Assembly: GCF_900163625.1 (NCBI RefSeq)
Contig: NZ_FUIE01000039.1
Coordinates: forward strand, 1 to 64,000
Source of the DNA: Brevundimonas diminuta 3F5N
GTDB taxonomy: Bacteria > Pseudomonadota > Alphaproteobacteria > Caulobacterales > Caulobacteraceae
Direction of reading: 5' to 3'
DNA: 64,000 nt
In this document: positions 29,784 through 40,681 of the stretch, piece by piece
Numbering within the stretch: the first letter of the stretch is position 1
How the letters are laid out: every line of letters begins with the position of its first letter
Made by a program: the position numbers and the translations under genes
The notes under the pieces: generated by a model
What the model was told of the DNA's origin: nothing
The model's database searches: none
What the model saw: only the letters and a program-made list of their open reading frames with translations

Positions 29784-29799
29784 TTTACGTCCGCGTCAA
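29784..29799 (+). promoter_or_regulatory. LiuR/MerR-type operator
   Basis: TTTACGTCCGCGTCAA is a 6-4-6 inverted repeat (TTTACG with CGTCAA) ending 14 bases before the MerR gene. It follows the TTkACG-N4-CGTmAA pattern described for LiuR-type MerR regulators of acyl-CoA catabolism. Autoregulation of the MerR/acyl-CoA dehydrogenase operon is the likely role (inference). Confidence 0.6.
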
Positions 29800-29813
29800 G
29801 TTATGAAGCCGTC

Positions 29814-30302
29814 ATGCCGATTGCTGACGAACATCGCACCTACTCCATCCGGCAGCTGTGCCGCGAGTTCGGCGCGACCGCGCGCGCGCTGCGTTTCTAT
29901 GAAGACAAGGGCCTGCTGACGCCGTCGCGCAAGGGCCAGACACGCGTCTATGGCCCGCGCGACCGCGCCCGGCTGAAACTGATCATGCGCGGCCGGCGCA
30001 TCGGCTTCACCCTGATCGAGATCCAGGAGATGCTGGATCTGTATGATCAGAAGGACCACAACGTCCATCAGATGGCCATCGCCCTGCCGCGCCATCGCGC
30101 CCGCATCGCGGCGCTGCGGCAACAGCTCGAGGACATCGAAGGCGCCATCGAGACGGCCGAGGCCGCCTGCGCCTGGATGGAGTCCAAGCTGACGGAACAC
30201 CGTCCCGATCTTCTGCCGGGCGCAGAGGCCTACGCCAGCCTGCTGAGCGAACGCCTCAACGATCCCGACGACCACTTCCTGACCTTCAAAGCGAGAGCCT
30301 GA
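29814..30302 (+). CDS. MerR-family regulator of acyl-CoA catabolism (LiuR-like)
   Basis: The 162-residue protein has an N-terminal MerR winged helix-turn-helix (YSIRQLCREFGATARALRFYEDKGLL, taken here as residues 10-35). A coiled coil follows (about 85-125) that dimerises the protein. It lacks the cysteine ligands of metal-sensing MerR proteins. It ends four bases before an acyl-CoA dehydrogenase gene, so the two are surely co-transcribed. Position and operator pattern match LiuR-like regulators that control leucine/isovalerate or fatty-acid degradation. The ligand is unknown. Confidence 0.85.
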   Translation: MPIADEHRTYSIRQLCREFGATARALRFYEDKGLLTPSRKGQTRVYGPRDRARLKLIMRGRRIGFTLIEIQEMLDLYDQKDHNVHQMAIALPRHRARIAALRQQLEDIEGAIETAEAACAWMESKLTEHRPDLLPGAEAYASLLSERLNDPDDHFLTFKARA

Positions 30303-30306
30303 TCCC

Positions 30307-32088
30307 ATGAGCTACAAGGCGCCCGTCCGCGACCTGTCCTTCGTCCTGCATGACGTTCTGCAGGTCGAGAACTACGGCAACCAGCTTCCCGACGCCGACC
30401 TGTCGCGCGACCTGATCGACCAGATCGTCGAGGAAGGCGGCAAGTTCGCCGAAGAGGTCATCGCTCCGATCAACCGCATCGGCGACCAGGAAGGCTGTCA
30501 CATCACGGGCGACGTGGTGACGACGCCCAAGGGCTGGAAAGAAGCCTATCACCAGATGGTCGAGGCCGGCTGGCCCTCGCTGGGCTTCAGCACCGAGTTC
30601 GGCGGCCAGGGGATGCCCTCGGTCGTGTCGAGCGCGGTGGGTCAGTTCACCGCCGCCGCCAGCGCCGCCTTCTCCATGTATCCGGGCCTGACCAGCGGCG
30701 CCTTCCACGGCATCGAGGCCAGCGCCTCGGACGAGATCAAGCAGAAGTATCTGCCGAAGATGGCGTCGGGCGAATGGACCGGCACCATGAACCTGACCGA
30801 GCCGCAGTGCGGCACCGATCTGGGCATGGTCCGCACCAAGGCGGTCAAGAACGACGACGGCTCCTATTCGATCACCGGCCAGAAGATCTGGATCTCGGCG
30901 GGCGAGCACGACTTCGCCGACAACATCATCCACACGGTGCTGGCCCGTGTCGAAGGCGCGGTTCCGGGCATCAAGGGCCTGAGCCTGTTCGTGGTGCCGA
31001 AGTTCCTGGTGAACGAGGACGGTTCGCTGGGCGAGCGCAACGGCGTGGCCTGCGCCGGCCTCGAGCACAAGATGGGCATCCACGGCAACGCCACCGCCGT
31101 CATGGCCTATGAGAACGCCAAGGGCTGGCTGATCGGCGAAGAAGGCCGCGGCATGAACAACATGTTCGTGGTCATGAACGAGGCCCGTCTGGGCACCGGC
31201 CTGCAGGGGCTGGCCATCGGCGACGCCGCCTATCAGGCCGCCGTCGAGTTCGCCAACGACCGCCTGCAGGGCCGCAGCCTGACCGGACCGAAGAACCCGG
31301 ACGGCCCAGCCGACCCGATCATGGTCCACCCGGACGTGCGCCGCATGCTGCTGGAAGCCAAGGCCTTCGTCGAAGGCGGCCGCGCCTTCATCCTGTGGAC
31401 CGCCCTGCAGGCCGACCTGCAGAAGGCCGCCGACGAAGCCGTCGCCACCAAGGCCAAGGACTACATGGGCCTGATCACGCCGGTGCTGAAGGCCTATCTG
31501 ACCGACAAGGGCTTCCACGTCGCCTCGCTGGCGATGCAGGTCCACGGCGGTTCGGGCTACACCGAACACTTCCCCGCCTCGCAGTATCTGCGAGATGCGC
31601 GGATCACCATGATCTATGAAGGCACCAACGGCATTCAGGCGCTGGATCTGGTCGGCCGCAAGCTGCCCGCCAACGGCGGCCGCGCCATCATGAGCTGGTT
31701 CGCCGACATCGACGCCTTCGTCGGCGAGAACGGCGAGGACGAGGCGATCAAGCCCTTCGTCGAGGGCCTGGCCGACGCCAAGAAGAAGCTGCAGGAGGCC
31801 ACCATGTGGCTGATGCAGAACGGCATGGCCAACCCGGACAATGCGGCCGCCGCCTCGACCGATTACCTGCACATCTTCGGCCTGACGGCCTACGCCTTCC
31901 TGTGGGCCCAGATGGCCAAGGCGGCGCAGGCCAAGATCGCCGCCGGGGACGCCGATCCGTACTACGCCAACAAGCTGATGACCGGCCGCTACTTCGTCGA
32001 GCGCATCCTGCCCGACGCCGGGGCGCACCTGAAGAAGCTGAAGTCCGGCGCCGAGGTGCTGATGCAGATGCCCGCCGAGGCGTTCTGA
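30307..32088 (+). CDS. acyl-CoA dehydrogenase, large C-terminal-domain type
   Basis: This FAD enzyme introduces the trans-2 double bond into acyl-CoA thioesters in beta-oxidation. At 593 residues it belongs to the long class with an extra C-terminal domain, related to proteobacterial FadE-like and DmdC-like enzymes. Motifs include MNLTEPQCGTDLG, the FAD-contact region KIWISAGEHD, and the active-site YEGTNGIQALDL with catalytic Glu438. It follows the MerR gene by four bases. Substrate chain length cannot be decided. Confidence 0.92.
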   Translation: MSYKAPVRDLSFVLHDVLQVENYGNQLPDADLSRDLIDQIVEEGGKFAEEVIAPINRIGDQEGCHITGDVVTTPKGWKEAYHQMVEAGWPSLGFSTEFGGQGMPSVVSSAVGQFTAAASAAFSMYPGLTSGAFHGIEASASDEIKQKYLPKMASGEWTGTMNLTEPQCGTDLGMVRTKAVKNDDGSYSITGQKIWISAGEHDFADNIIHTVLARVEGAVPGIKGLSLFVVPKFLVNEDGSLGERNGVACAGLEHKMGIHGNATAVMAYENAKGWLIGEEGRGMNNMFVVMNEARLGTGLQGLAIGDAAYQAAVEFANDRLQGRSLTGPKNPDGPADPIMVHPDVRRMLLEAKAFVEGGRAFILWTALQADLQKAADEAVATKAKDYMGLITPVLKAYLTDKGFHVASLAMQVHGGSGYTEHFPASQYLRDARITMIYEGTNGIQALDLVGRKLPANGGRAIMSWFADIDAFVGENGEDEAIKPFVEGLADAKKKLQEATMWLMQNGMANPDNAAAASTDYLHIFGLTAYAFLWAQMAKAAQAKIAAGDADPYYANKLMTGRYFVERILPDAGAHLKKLKSGAEVLMQMPAEAF

Positions 32089-32104
32089 GCATAAGACTCG
32101 CGAT

Positions 32105-32254
32105 CTCCTCCCCATCCCTGATGGGGAGGTGGATCGTCGGCGAAGCCGACGAGACGGAGGGGCTCTTTCCGTTGCTCGACAGTAAACCCTTGCGGTGGCC
32201 GTAGCCCCTCCACCGCTTCGCGGTCCCCCTCCCCATCAGGGATGGGGAGGAGAG
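32105..32254. repeat. palindromic intergenic element, family 2
   Basis: This 150-bp element lies between the two acyl-CoA dehydrogenase genes. Its ends are inverted copies of one another (CTCCTCCCCATCCCTGATGG at the left, the reverse complement at the right), each enclosing GC-rich arms and a GGAGGGGCT/AGCCCCTCC pair. The right end contributes GGAGGAGAGG just before the start codon at 32262. No coding frame is evident. Confidence 0.8.
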
Positions 32255-32261
32255 GAAATCC

Positions 32262-33425
32262 ATGAACGTGCTAGGCAGCCCCGAACCCGACTTCATGAAG
32301 GAAGAGGAGATCGTTCTCTTCTCCGACTCCGTCGCCAAATGGATCGACGAGCACGCTCCGCAAGAGAAGTTCCAGCAGTGGATCGCCGAGTCCTCGGTGC
32401 CGCGCGGCCTGTGGAACGCGGCGGGCGAGGCCGGCCTGTTGGGCCTGTCGCTGCCGGAAGAGGACGGCGGCTTCGGCGGCGACTACCGGCACGAAGTGGT
32501 GCTGATGCGCCAGTTGGGCTGGAAGGGCGCGGACCACTTCGGCATCAGCCTGCACAACGCCATCGTCATGCCCTACATCTGGCACTACGGCACGGCCGAG
32601 CAGAAAGCGCGCTGGCTGCCGCGCCTGCAGTCGGGCGAATTGGTCGGCGCCATCGCCATGACCGAGCCGGGCGCGGGCTCCGACCTGCAAGGGGTGAAGA
32701 CCACCGCCGTCAAGCAGGGCGACCACTATGTGCTGAACGGCTCCAAGACCTTCATCACCAACGGCCAGCTGGCCAACTTCATCATCGTCGTCGCCAAGAC
32801 CGACCCGGCCGAAGGCGCCAAGGGCACCAGCCTGATCTGCCTCGAAACCGACGGCGCCGAAGGCTTTGAACGCGGCCGCAACCTGCACAAGATCGGCATG
32901 GAGGCGAACGACACCTCCGAGCTGTTCTTCAACGATGTGAAGGTGCCGCTGGAAAACGTCATCGGCGACACCGAGGGGCAGGGCTTCGTCCAGCTGATGC
33001 AGCAACTGCCGCAAGAGCGTCTGAACATCGCCGTTCAGGGTGTGGCCGCCGCCGAGCGCGGGCTTCAGGAGACGCTGGCTTACGTCAAGGAGCGCAAGGC
33101 CTTCGGCAAGCGGGTCATCGACTTCCAGAACACCCAGTTCAAGCTGGCCGAGATCAAGACCAAGCTGACCGTGGCCAAGGTCTTCGTCGACCACTGCATT
33201 GCTCTGCACCTGAAGGGCCAGTTGGACGCCGCCACGGCCTCCATGGCCAAATACTGGGTGACGGACATCCAGGGCGAGACCATCGACGAGATGCTGCAGC
33301 TCTTCGGCGGCTATGGATACATGACCGAGTATCCAATCGCCCAGCTGTACAAGGACGCCCGCGTCCAGCGCATCTACGGCGGCACGAACGAGATCATGAA
33401 GCTGCTAATCGCGCGGACGCTGTAA
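32262..33425 (+). CDS. acyl-CoA dehydrogenase, LCAD/IVD-type active site
   Basis: The 387-residue FAD enzyme has the standard acyl-CoA dehydrogenase length and the motifs AMTEPGAGSDLQG, KTFITNGQ and AFGKRVIDFQ. At the position of the usual catalytic Glu (YEGT) it has Gly373 (IYGGTNE). Instead LPQERL supplies Glu252, the location used by long-chain and isovaleryl-CoA dehydrogenases. Substrates are therefore more likely long or branched acyl-CoAs. It probably shares the MerR operon across the intervening repeat, whose right arm provides its ribosome-binding site. Its stop codon abuts the opposing UbiB-family gene. Confidence 0.92.
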   Translation: MNVLGSPEPDFMKEEEIVLFSDSVAKWIDEHAPQEKFQQWIAESSVPRGLWNAAGEAGLLGLSLPEEDGGFGGDYRHEVVLMRQLGWKGADHFGISLHNAIVMPYIWHYGTAEQKARWLPRLQSGELVGAIAMTEPGAGSDLQGVKTTAVKQGDHYVLNGSKTFITNGQLANFIIVVAKTDPAEGAKGTSLICLETDGAEGFERGRNLHKIGMEANDTSELFFNDVKVPLENVIGDTEGQGFVQLMQQLPQERLNIAVQGVAAAERGLQETLAYVKERKAFGKRVIDFQNTQFKLAEIKTKLTVAKVFVDHCIALHLKGQLDAATASMAKYWVTDIQGETIDEMLQLFGGYGYMTEYPIAQLYKDARVQRIYGGTNEIMKLLIARTL

Positions 33426-34940
33426 TCAGCGCAGCAGCAGGGCGCCCGCGATCAAGGCGCCTGAGATGACAATCGAAGCGGCGATCCACCGCCCGGCCGA
33501 GATGATCGACCGGGCGGTTTCCTTGTCCGGCGCCGGGCTGGCGACCGCCTCGGCCGTCAGGCGGCGGGAGGCCGCGCGGATCAGGCGGGGCAGGTCGTCG
33601 CTGGCCGCCGACAGGTCCAGCAGGGCGCCGATCAGGCGGTTGCGCAGGGCCTCGGGACTGCGGCTGGAAAACAGGGCGCGGCTCCAGGCGCCCTTCATCG
33701 TCTGGACCAGATCGAAGTCGGGGTCGACGCGCGACAGCACGCCCTCGATCGTCACCAGCGCCTTGAGGATCAGCACCAGATCGGGCGGGGCCGCCACCCG
33801 CTCCTGACGCATCAGCCCCATCAGGTCGGCGACGATGGCGGGCAGGTCGACCGCGCCCTGACCGTGGCGGGCGATCAGCCGTTCGGCCCCGGCGGTCAGG
33901 CTGGTGCGCGAGACGTCCGCCCCCTCGGTCCAGTCGGCCAGCACCTCGGCCATGCGGGTGCCGTCGCCGGCGGCCAGCGACTGGACGAAGCTGATCAGCT
34001 CAGCGCGGCGGCGCGGGGTGACGGTCCCGACCATGCCGAAGTCCAGCAGCCCCACCCGGTCGCCGGGCAGGCCGCGCAGGTTGCCGGGGTGCGGATCGGC
34101 GTGAAAGCGGCCGTTGACCAGCACCATGTCCAGCACCGCCTCGGCGCCGACGCGGGCCAGCCGGTGCGGGTCGACGCCCGCCGCCCTCAGCCGTGCGGCG
34201 TCTATGGGCGCCACGCCATCGAGATAGTCCTGCACCAGCACGCTGTCGGTCGTGTGCTGCCAGTAAACGGCGGGAATGACGACATCGCGGTTCCCGGCGA
34301 AGTCGGCGGCGAAGCGGTCGACGTTGCGGCCCTCGGTGGTGAAGTCCAGCTCGTCCAGCATGGCTTCGGTCAGCTGGGCGATCAGGGCGCGCGGGCGATA
34401 GCGGGCGATCTCGGCGCTGGACTGTTCGGCGCGGCGGGCCAGTTCGGCGATCAGGCGCAGGTCGGCCTCGACGCGCGGACGCACGCCGGGGCGGCGGATC
34501 TTGACCACCACCTCAGTCCCGTCGTGCAGGGCGGCGCGGTGCACCTGGGCGATGGAGGCGGCGGCCAGCGGCGCCGTGTCGAAACGGGCGAAGACCTGTT
34601 CCGGCGGCCCGCCCAGGGCGGCCTCGACCTCGGGCCGCAACACCTCGAAGTCGAGGGTGGGGCCGGCGCTCTGAAGCTGTTCGAACTCGACGATCCAGTC
34701 GGCGGGCAGCAGGTCCGAGCGGGTGGACAGGATCTGGCCCAGCTTGACGAAGGTAGGGCCCAGCGCCTCGAGCGCCTGACGGGTGCGGCGCGGCAGCGGC
34801 TCCGACCCATCGGCATGGGCCTCGCCGCCGCCGAGGCCGAGACGCAGCAGCACGGCCTCAAGCCCGAAGCGGGCCGCGACGCCGGAAATCTCGGCCAGAC
34901 GTTTTCGATCGCGCGCCGCTACGGCCAAGGTTGTGAACAT
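33426..34940 (-). CDS. ABC1/UbiB-family atypical kinase
   Basis: UbiB/ADCK proteins are membrane-linked ATPases needed for ubiquinone synthesis. This 504-residue protein shows the KxGQ signature (FVKLGQILSTR, Lys66-Gln69), the Ala-rich nucleotide loop (AAASIAQVH), the invariant Lys in VVVKIRRPG, HADPHPGN and LLDFGM. A hydrophobic C-terminus (WIAASIVISGALIAGALLL) should anchor it in the membrane. No other ubi gene is adjacent, so it may be a paralogue rather than the canonical ubiB of a ubiE-ubiB cluster. The symbol is therefore withheld. Confidence 0.9.
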   Translation of the reverse strand: MFTTLAVAARDRKRLAEISGVAARFGLEAVLLRLGLGGGEAHADGSEPLPRRTRQALEALGPTFVKLGQILSTRSDLLPADWIVEFEQLQSAGPTLDFEVLRPEVEAALGGPPEQVFARFDTAPLAAASIAQVHRAALHDGTEVVVKIRRPGVRPRVEADLRLIAELARRAEQSSAEIARYRPRALIAQLTEAMLDELDFTTEGRNVDRFAADFAGNRDVVIPAVYWQHTTDSVLVQDYLDGVAPIDAARLRAAGVDPHRLARVGAEAVLDMVLVNGRFHADPHPGNLRGLPGDRVGLLDFGMVGTVTPRRRAELISFVQSLAAGDGTRMAEVLADWTEGADVSRTSLTAGAERLIARHGQGAVDLPAIVADLMGLMRQERVAAPPDLVLILKALVTIEGVLSRVDPDFDLVQTMKGAWSRALFSSRSPEALRNRLIGALLDLSAASDDLPRLIRAASRRLTAEAVASPAPDKETARSIISAGRWIAASIVISGALIAGALLLR

Positions 34941-35023
34941 GAGAGGCCAACGCGGGGTAAGCTCGCCGCGTTCCCGTCAGGCTGAAGTTGGTCGTCTTCA
35001 TGAAAGCGCGATATGCAGACGCC

Positions 35024-35743
35024 ATGATCCGTCTTTACGTTCAGGGCGACCTCGCCCCCGGCGCCGCCGTGGCGCCCACGCTCGACCAGTCGCGCTATCT
35101 GACGCAGGTGATGCGGTTGAAGGCGGGCGACGAACTGCTGGTCTTCAACGGCCGCGACGGCGAGTGGCGCGTCAGCGTCGCCGAGGTGCTGAAGAAGGGC
35201 GTCATCCTGCGCGCCGAGGAGCAGACCCGGCCGCAGGTCTATGGCCCCGATCTGGAGCTGATCGTCGCCGTGGTGAAGAAGGCCCGCGTCGAGACCATCG
35301 TCGAGAAGGCCGCCGAACTGGGCGCCAAGCGGGTGCGGCTGGTGCTGACCCAGCGCACCAACGCCGACCGCCTGCGGCTGGACCGGCTGGACGCCATCGC
35401 CGAGGAGGCCGCCGAGCAGACCGGGCGCCTGGACGTGCCGGTGGTGGATGATCCGGTGAAGCTGGACGCCCTGCTGGACGGCTGGGAGGACGGGCGGCGG
35501 CTGATGTTCTGTGATGAGACGGGCGGCGCGCCGGCGGTGTCCGCCCTGACCGGCGCGGGCGAAGGAAAATGGGCCATACTGATCGGGCCGGAGGGCGGGT
35601 TTTCGCCCGAGGAAGGCGAGCGGTTGCGGTCCCTGCCCTTCACCACCGCCGTCTCGCTGGGGCCGCGCATCCTGCGGGCCGACACCGCCGCCATCGCCGC
35701 CATGACCCTGTGGCAGGCGGCCGTCGGCGACTGGGATCGCTAG
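35024..35743 (+). CDS. rsmE: 16S rRNA m3U1498 methyltransferase RsmE
   Basis: RsmE methylates U1498 of 16S rRNA in the 30S decoding region. The 239-residue SPOUT-class protein starts MIRLYVQGDL, the usual RsmE start, at the ATG at 35024. In-frame starts upstream (35000 and a TTG at 34988) add atypical residues. The C-terminal knot motifs ILIGPEGGFSPEE and SLGPRILRADTAAIAAM bind SAM. It begins 83 bases from the divergent kinase gene and is followed by gshA. Confidence 0.93.
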   Translation: MIRLYVQGDLAPGAAVAPTLDQSRYLTQVMRLKAGDELLVFNGRDGEWRVSVAEVLKKGVILRAEEQTRPQVYGPDLELIVAVVKKARVETIVEKAAELGAKRVRLVLTQRTNADRLRLDRLDAIAEEAAEQTGRLDVPVVDDPVKLDALLDGWEDGRRLMFCDETGGAPAVSALTGAGEGKWAILIGPEGGFSPEEGERLRSLPFTTAVSLGPRILRADTAAIAAMTLWQAAVGDWDR

Positions 35744-35812
35744 AAGTTTCCGCCGCACCCCTTGAGCATGGCCGTCGGCTGGCCCATCTAGCCGCGACAG
35801 CAGAGGTTACAG

Positions 35813-37174
35813 ATGTCCGACACGGCGCCCCTTTCCAGAGACCAGCTGATCCACGCCATGTCGAAGGGCGAGAAGCCCCGCGACCAGTGGCGCATCGGCG
35901 CCGAGCACGAGAAGTTCGGCTTCGACAAATCGACCCTGCGCCGCCCCGCCTATGAGGGCGAGAACGGCATCCTGGCGATGCTGACGGGCCTGCAACGCTT
36001 CGGCTGGACGCCGGTCGAAGAAGCCGGCCATGTCATCGCCCTGGAGCGCAGGAACGCCGAGGGCTTCAGCGCCTCGATCAGTCTGGAGCCGGGCGGACAG
36101 TTTGAACTGTCGGGCGCGCCGCTGAAGGACATCCACGACATCTGCAACGAGACCGGCCAGCACCTGATGGAGGTCAAGCAGGTCGCGGATCAGCTGAACC
36201 TGGGCTTCCTGGGGCTGGGCTTCGACCCGATGTGGCGGCGCGAGGACATCCCCGTCATGCCCAAGGGCCGCTATGACATCATGCGCGCCTATATGCCCAA
36301 GAAGGGCACGCTGGGCCTGGACATGATGCTGCGCACCTGCACCATCCAGGCGAACCTCGACTTCGACAGCGAAGCCGACATGGTGCTGAAATTCCGGACT
36401 TCGCTGGCGCTGCAACCCATCGCCACGGCCCTGTTCGCCAACAGCCCCTTCACCGAAGGCAAGCCGAACGGCTTCCTGTCGGCGCGCGCCAACGTCTGGA
36501 CCGACACCGACCCGGACCGCACGGGCATGCTGGACTTCGTCTTCCAGGACGGCTTCGGCTACGAACGCTACGCCGACTACGCCCTCGACACCCCGATGTA
36601 TTTCGCCAAGCGCGGCGAGACCTATGTCGACCTGTCGGGCCAGTCGTTCCGCGCCTTCATGGAGGGCAAGCTGGACGCCCTGCCGGGCGATCGCGCCACG
36701 GCGAAGGACTGGGCCGACCACCTGACCACCCTGTTCCCCGAGGTGCGGCTGAAACAGTATCTGGAGATGCGCGGCGCCGACGGCGGGCCGTGGAGCCGCA
36801 TCTGCGCCCTGCCCGCCCTGTGGGCCGGAATCCTGTATGACGCGCCGTCGCTGGCGGCGGCCTGGGACCTGTGCAAGGACTGGGACATCGAGGACCATGA
36901 ACGCCTGCGCCGCGACGTGACGCGCCTGGGCCTCAAGGCCGAGGTCAACGGCCGCAGCGTGCGCGACATCGCCGTCGACATGGTGACCATCGCCAAACAG
37001 GGCCTCAAGAACCGCGCCCGCTTCAGCGGCGGCATGGTGGACGAGCGCGGCTACATCACCGAGCTGGAAGACATCGCCGACAGCGGCGTGACCTCGGCCG
37101 ATCGGCTGCTGGAGCTCTACAACGGCGAATGGGGCGGCGATCTCAGCCGCGTCTATCGCGACATGGCCTATTGA
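35813..37174 (+). CDS. gshA: glutamate-cysteine ligase
   Basis: This enzyme makes gamma-glutamylcysteine, the first step of glutathione synthesis, using ATP. The 453-residue protein belongs to the plant/alphaproteobacterial GCL class (GCS2-like), not the E. coli type. Recognisable segments are WRIGAEHEKFGFD, SISLEPGGQFELSGAPL, MMLRTCTIQANLDF and GFLSARANVWTDTDPDR. It starts 69 bases after rsmE, a pairing seen in related genomes, so co-transcription is plausible. Confidence 0.93.
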   Translation: MSDTAPLSRDQLIHAMSKGEKPRDQWRIGAEHEKFGFDKSTLRRPAYEGENGILAMLTGLQRFGWTPVEEAGHVIALERRNAEGFSASISLEPGGQFELSGAPLKDIHDICNETGQHLMEVKQVADQLNLGFLGLGFDPMWRREDIPVMPKGRYDIMRAYMPKKGTLGLDMMLRTCTIQANLDFDSEADMVLKFRTSLALQPIATALFANSPFTEGKPNGFLSARANVWTDTDPDRTGMLDFVFQDGFGYERYADYALDTPMYFAKRGETYVDLSGQSFRAFMEGKLDALPGDRATAKDWADHLTTLFPEVRLKQYLEMRGADGGPWSRICALPALWAGILYDAPSLAAAWDLCKDWDIEDHERLRRDVTRLGLKAEVNGRSVRDIAVDMVTIAKQGLKNRARFSGGMVDERGYITELEDIADSGVTSADRLLELYNGEWGGDLSRVYRDMAY

Positions 37175-37268
37175 AGCTCTCCTGAAACGCGAGCCGCAAG
37201 GCGCCCTTAACCGGCAGGCGCTAGGATGAGGTCCAGCCTGCCTTCAGGACCGCGCCTCAGGACCGCCC

Positions 37269-38866
<1,598 letters not shown>

Positions 38867-38870
<4 letters not shown>

Positions 38871-39658
38871 CTCAGCCAGCCGGCGATCATGGCCCGCAGC
38901 GGATTGGCGGGGTCGGACAGCAGCCGCGCGGTCATGGCCAGAGAGATGACCACCAGCAGGGGGCGGATCAGCCGCGGCCCGAAACGCATGGCCGCGTGCG
39001 ACCCCAGGCGGCCGCCGATGAACTGGCCCACCGCCATGATCCCTGCCAGCGCCCAGACCACATGGCCGCCCACGGCCAGAACGACGATGCCGACGACGTT
39101 GCTCATCAGGTTCAGCGCCTTGGTGTGCGCCGTCGCCCGCGTCAGCCCCATGCCGAGCAGCATGACGAGACTCAGCGCGAAGAACGACCCAGTCCCCGGC
39201 CCGAAGAAGCCGTCATAGAAGCCGATCCCGCCCGCCACAAAGGCGTAGGCCAGCGGCGTCAGCCGAGCGTGGGCGTCCTCGTCCGCCGCCTTGGGGCCGA
39301 GCAGGAAATACAGGGCGATGCCGACCAGCAGCACCGGCAGCAGCACCATCAGCCACCGCGTGTCGACCAGCGTCACGGCGAAGGCGCCCAGCCCCGCCCC
39401 GACCGCCACCAGCGCCAGAGGCCAGCGGATCAGCCGGAAATCCACGCGACCTTTTCGCCAGAAATTCCACAGGGCGCTGGCCGTGCCGACGCTGCCCTGA
39501 ACCTTGTTGGTGGCGATGGCGGCGACCGGGTTCAGCCCCACCGACAGCAGGGCCGGCAAGGAGATCAGCCCCCCGCCCCCGGCGATGGCGTCGATAAAGC
39601 CGGCGATCACCGACGCGACGCCCAGCAGGGCGATGATCTCAGGCGTCAGTTCGAACAC
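38867..39658 (-). CDS. TauE/SafE (TSUP) family permease
   Basis: The 263-residue inner-membrane protein has about eight helices and the TSUP glycine-rich start (VIAGFIDAIAGGGGLISLPALL), repeated in degenerate form near the middle (GGIGFYDGFFGPGTGSF). Members move sulfite, sulfoacetate or other organosulfur anions; many are uncharacterised. No sulfur gene is nearby. Confidence 0.9.
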
Positions 39659-39885
39659 GCGCGCAGCACTCCGGTCAGGCTGGCGCTATAGACCCGCGCG
39701 GGGCGGGCCGCCACCGCTTCGAGGTGAAGCTGGGGGCACGAACTCAAGCCGGTGCTTCGCGATAAGACGATGACGGCTTTCGCCCCATAGCCGAAGTTGG
39801 AACGCTAGCTTTCAAGCTAAGGTGAAATGGCCGATACAGTCGCGCTTGCATCCTCGCCCTGCCATTCTTGCTCCTACAGCTGTCC

Positions 39886-40536
39886 ATGCGACTCGCCCCA
39901 AATTGCCTGCTTGCCCCTTTGGGGATCGCTCTCTGCCTCAGCTTGGCTGGGTGCGACTTCACCGTCCGCCCCTGGGAGAACACTGCGCGGCCTGCGGAAG
40001 GTTTGAAGGTCAAATTTCCCGATGGCCTAAAAGTCTGCAAAACAATGAGCATGGGGTATGTGTTTAATGGTTTTTCAGCCAGCCTTTCGCCAAACCCAAA
40101 ACCCTGCAACAGCGACGAAGTGGACTCTCCGTACGTAGGCAGCATGAGTATTTGGTATGAGATCAGCTCAATTCCAGATCAGTGGCCATATCTATGTCGG
40201 CCTGATTTCTCTGCTCCAGATCTTAAAAATCGTCTTGCTTCGCTGAAGATAAGGAATCGAGCGACATTCAGCTGCGTTACGCGAGCCCCGGATGGGACAA
40301 TCAACTTCTGGGTTTTTGCCGAAGCTGAAGAGCCGACCGGCCAGGTAGCTACTTACGTAGCTAGACTATCAACCGATGATAAAAATCTTTCACAAAGTAT
40401 AAATTATTTTACAGAGCTTCTCTCAAGCGTGGAGCTTAGCTTTCCTCCCGTAAAAACCGATGCCGCGACAGATTGGCACAAGATAGAATTCTCTATGAGG
40501 GAGCGGTATCCAGAATTGGATTCGCCGTCAGAATAG
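39886..40536 (+). CDS. orphan lipoprotein of atypical base composition
   Basis: The 216-residue product has a lipoprotein signal ending LSLAGC. The mature part contains several Cys and aromatic residues and matches no family I recognise. It stands out from every neighbour by base use: from about 40000 to 40560 the DNA is visibly AT-richer, with AAA, ATA, TTT and AGA codons that are rare elsewhere in the window. The ATG at 39886 is chosen because it opens the signal peptide; a TTG six codons upstream is less likely. Both flanks are non-coding (about 227 and 145 bases). Recent horizontal acquisition is likely (inference). Confidence 0.7.
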   Translation: MRLAPNCLLAPLGIALCLSLAGCDFTVRPWENTARPAEGLKVKFPDGLKVCKTMSMGYVFNGFSASLSPNPKPCNSDEVDSPYVGSMSIWYEISSIPDQWPYLCRPDFSAPDLKNRLASLKIRNRATFSCVTRAPDGTINFWVFAEAEEPTGQVATYVARLSTDDKNLSQSINYFTELLSSVELSFPPVKTDAATDWHKIEFSMRERYPELDSPSE

Positions 40537-40681
40537 TTCATATTTCCGGTAGTTCTGCATTTGGCGAGACCAATGCATTGAGTCCGCTTTCTACCCTTAG
40601 CTGACAGGCAACGCATCCGCTTCCCATAGCAACAGCCCGTGATTTCTGCGATCAAGGCGGCCTGCATCAGGAGACCCTTCC

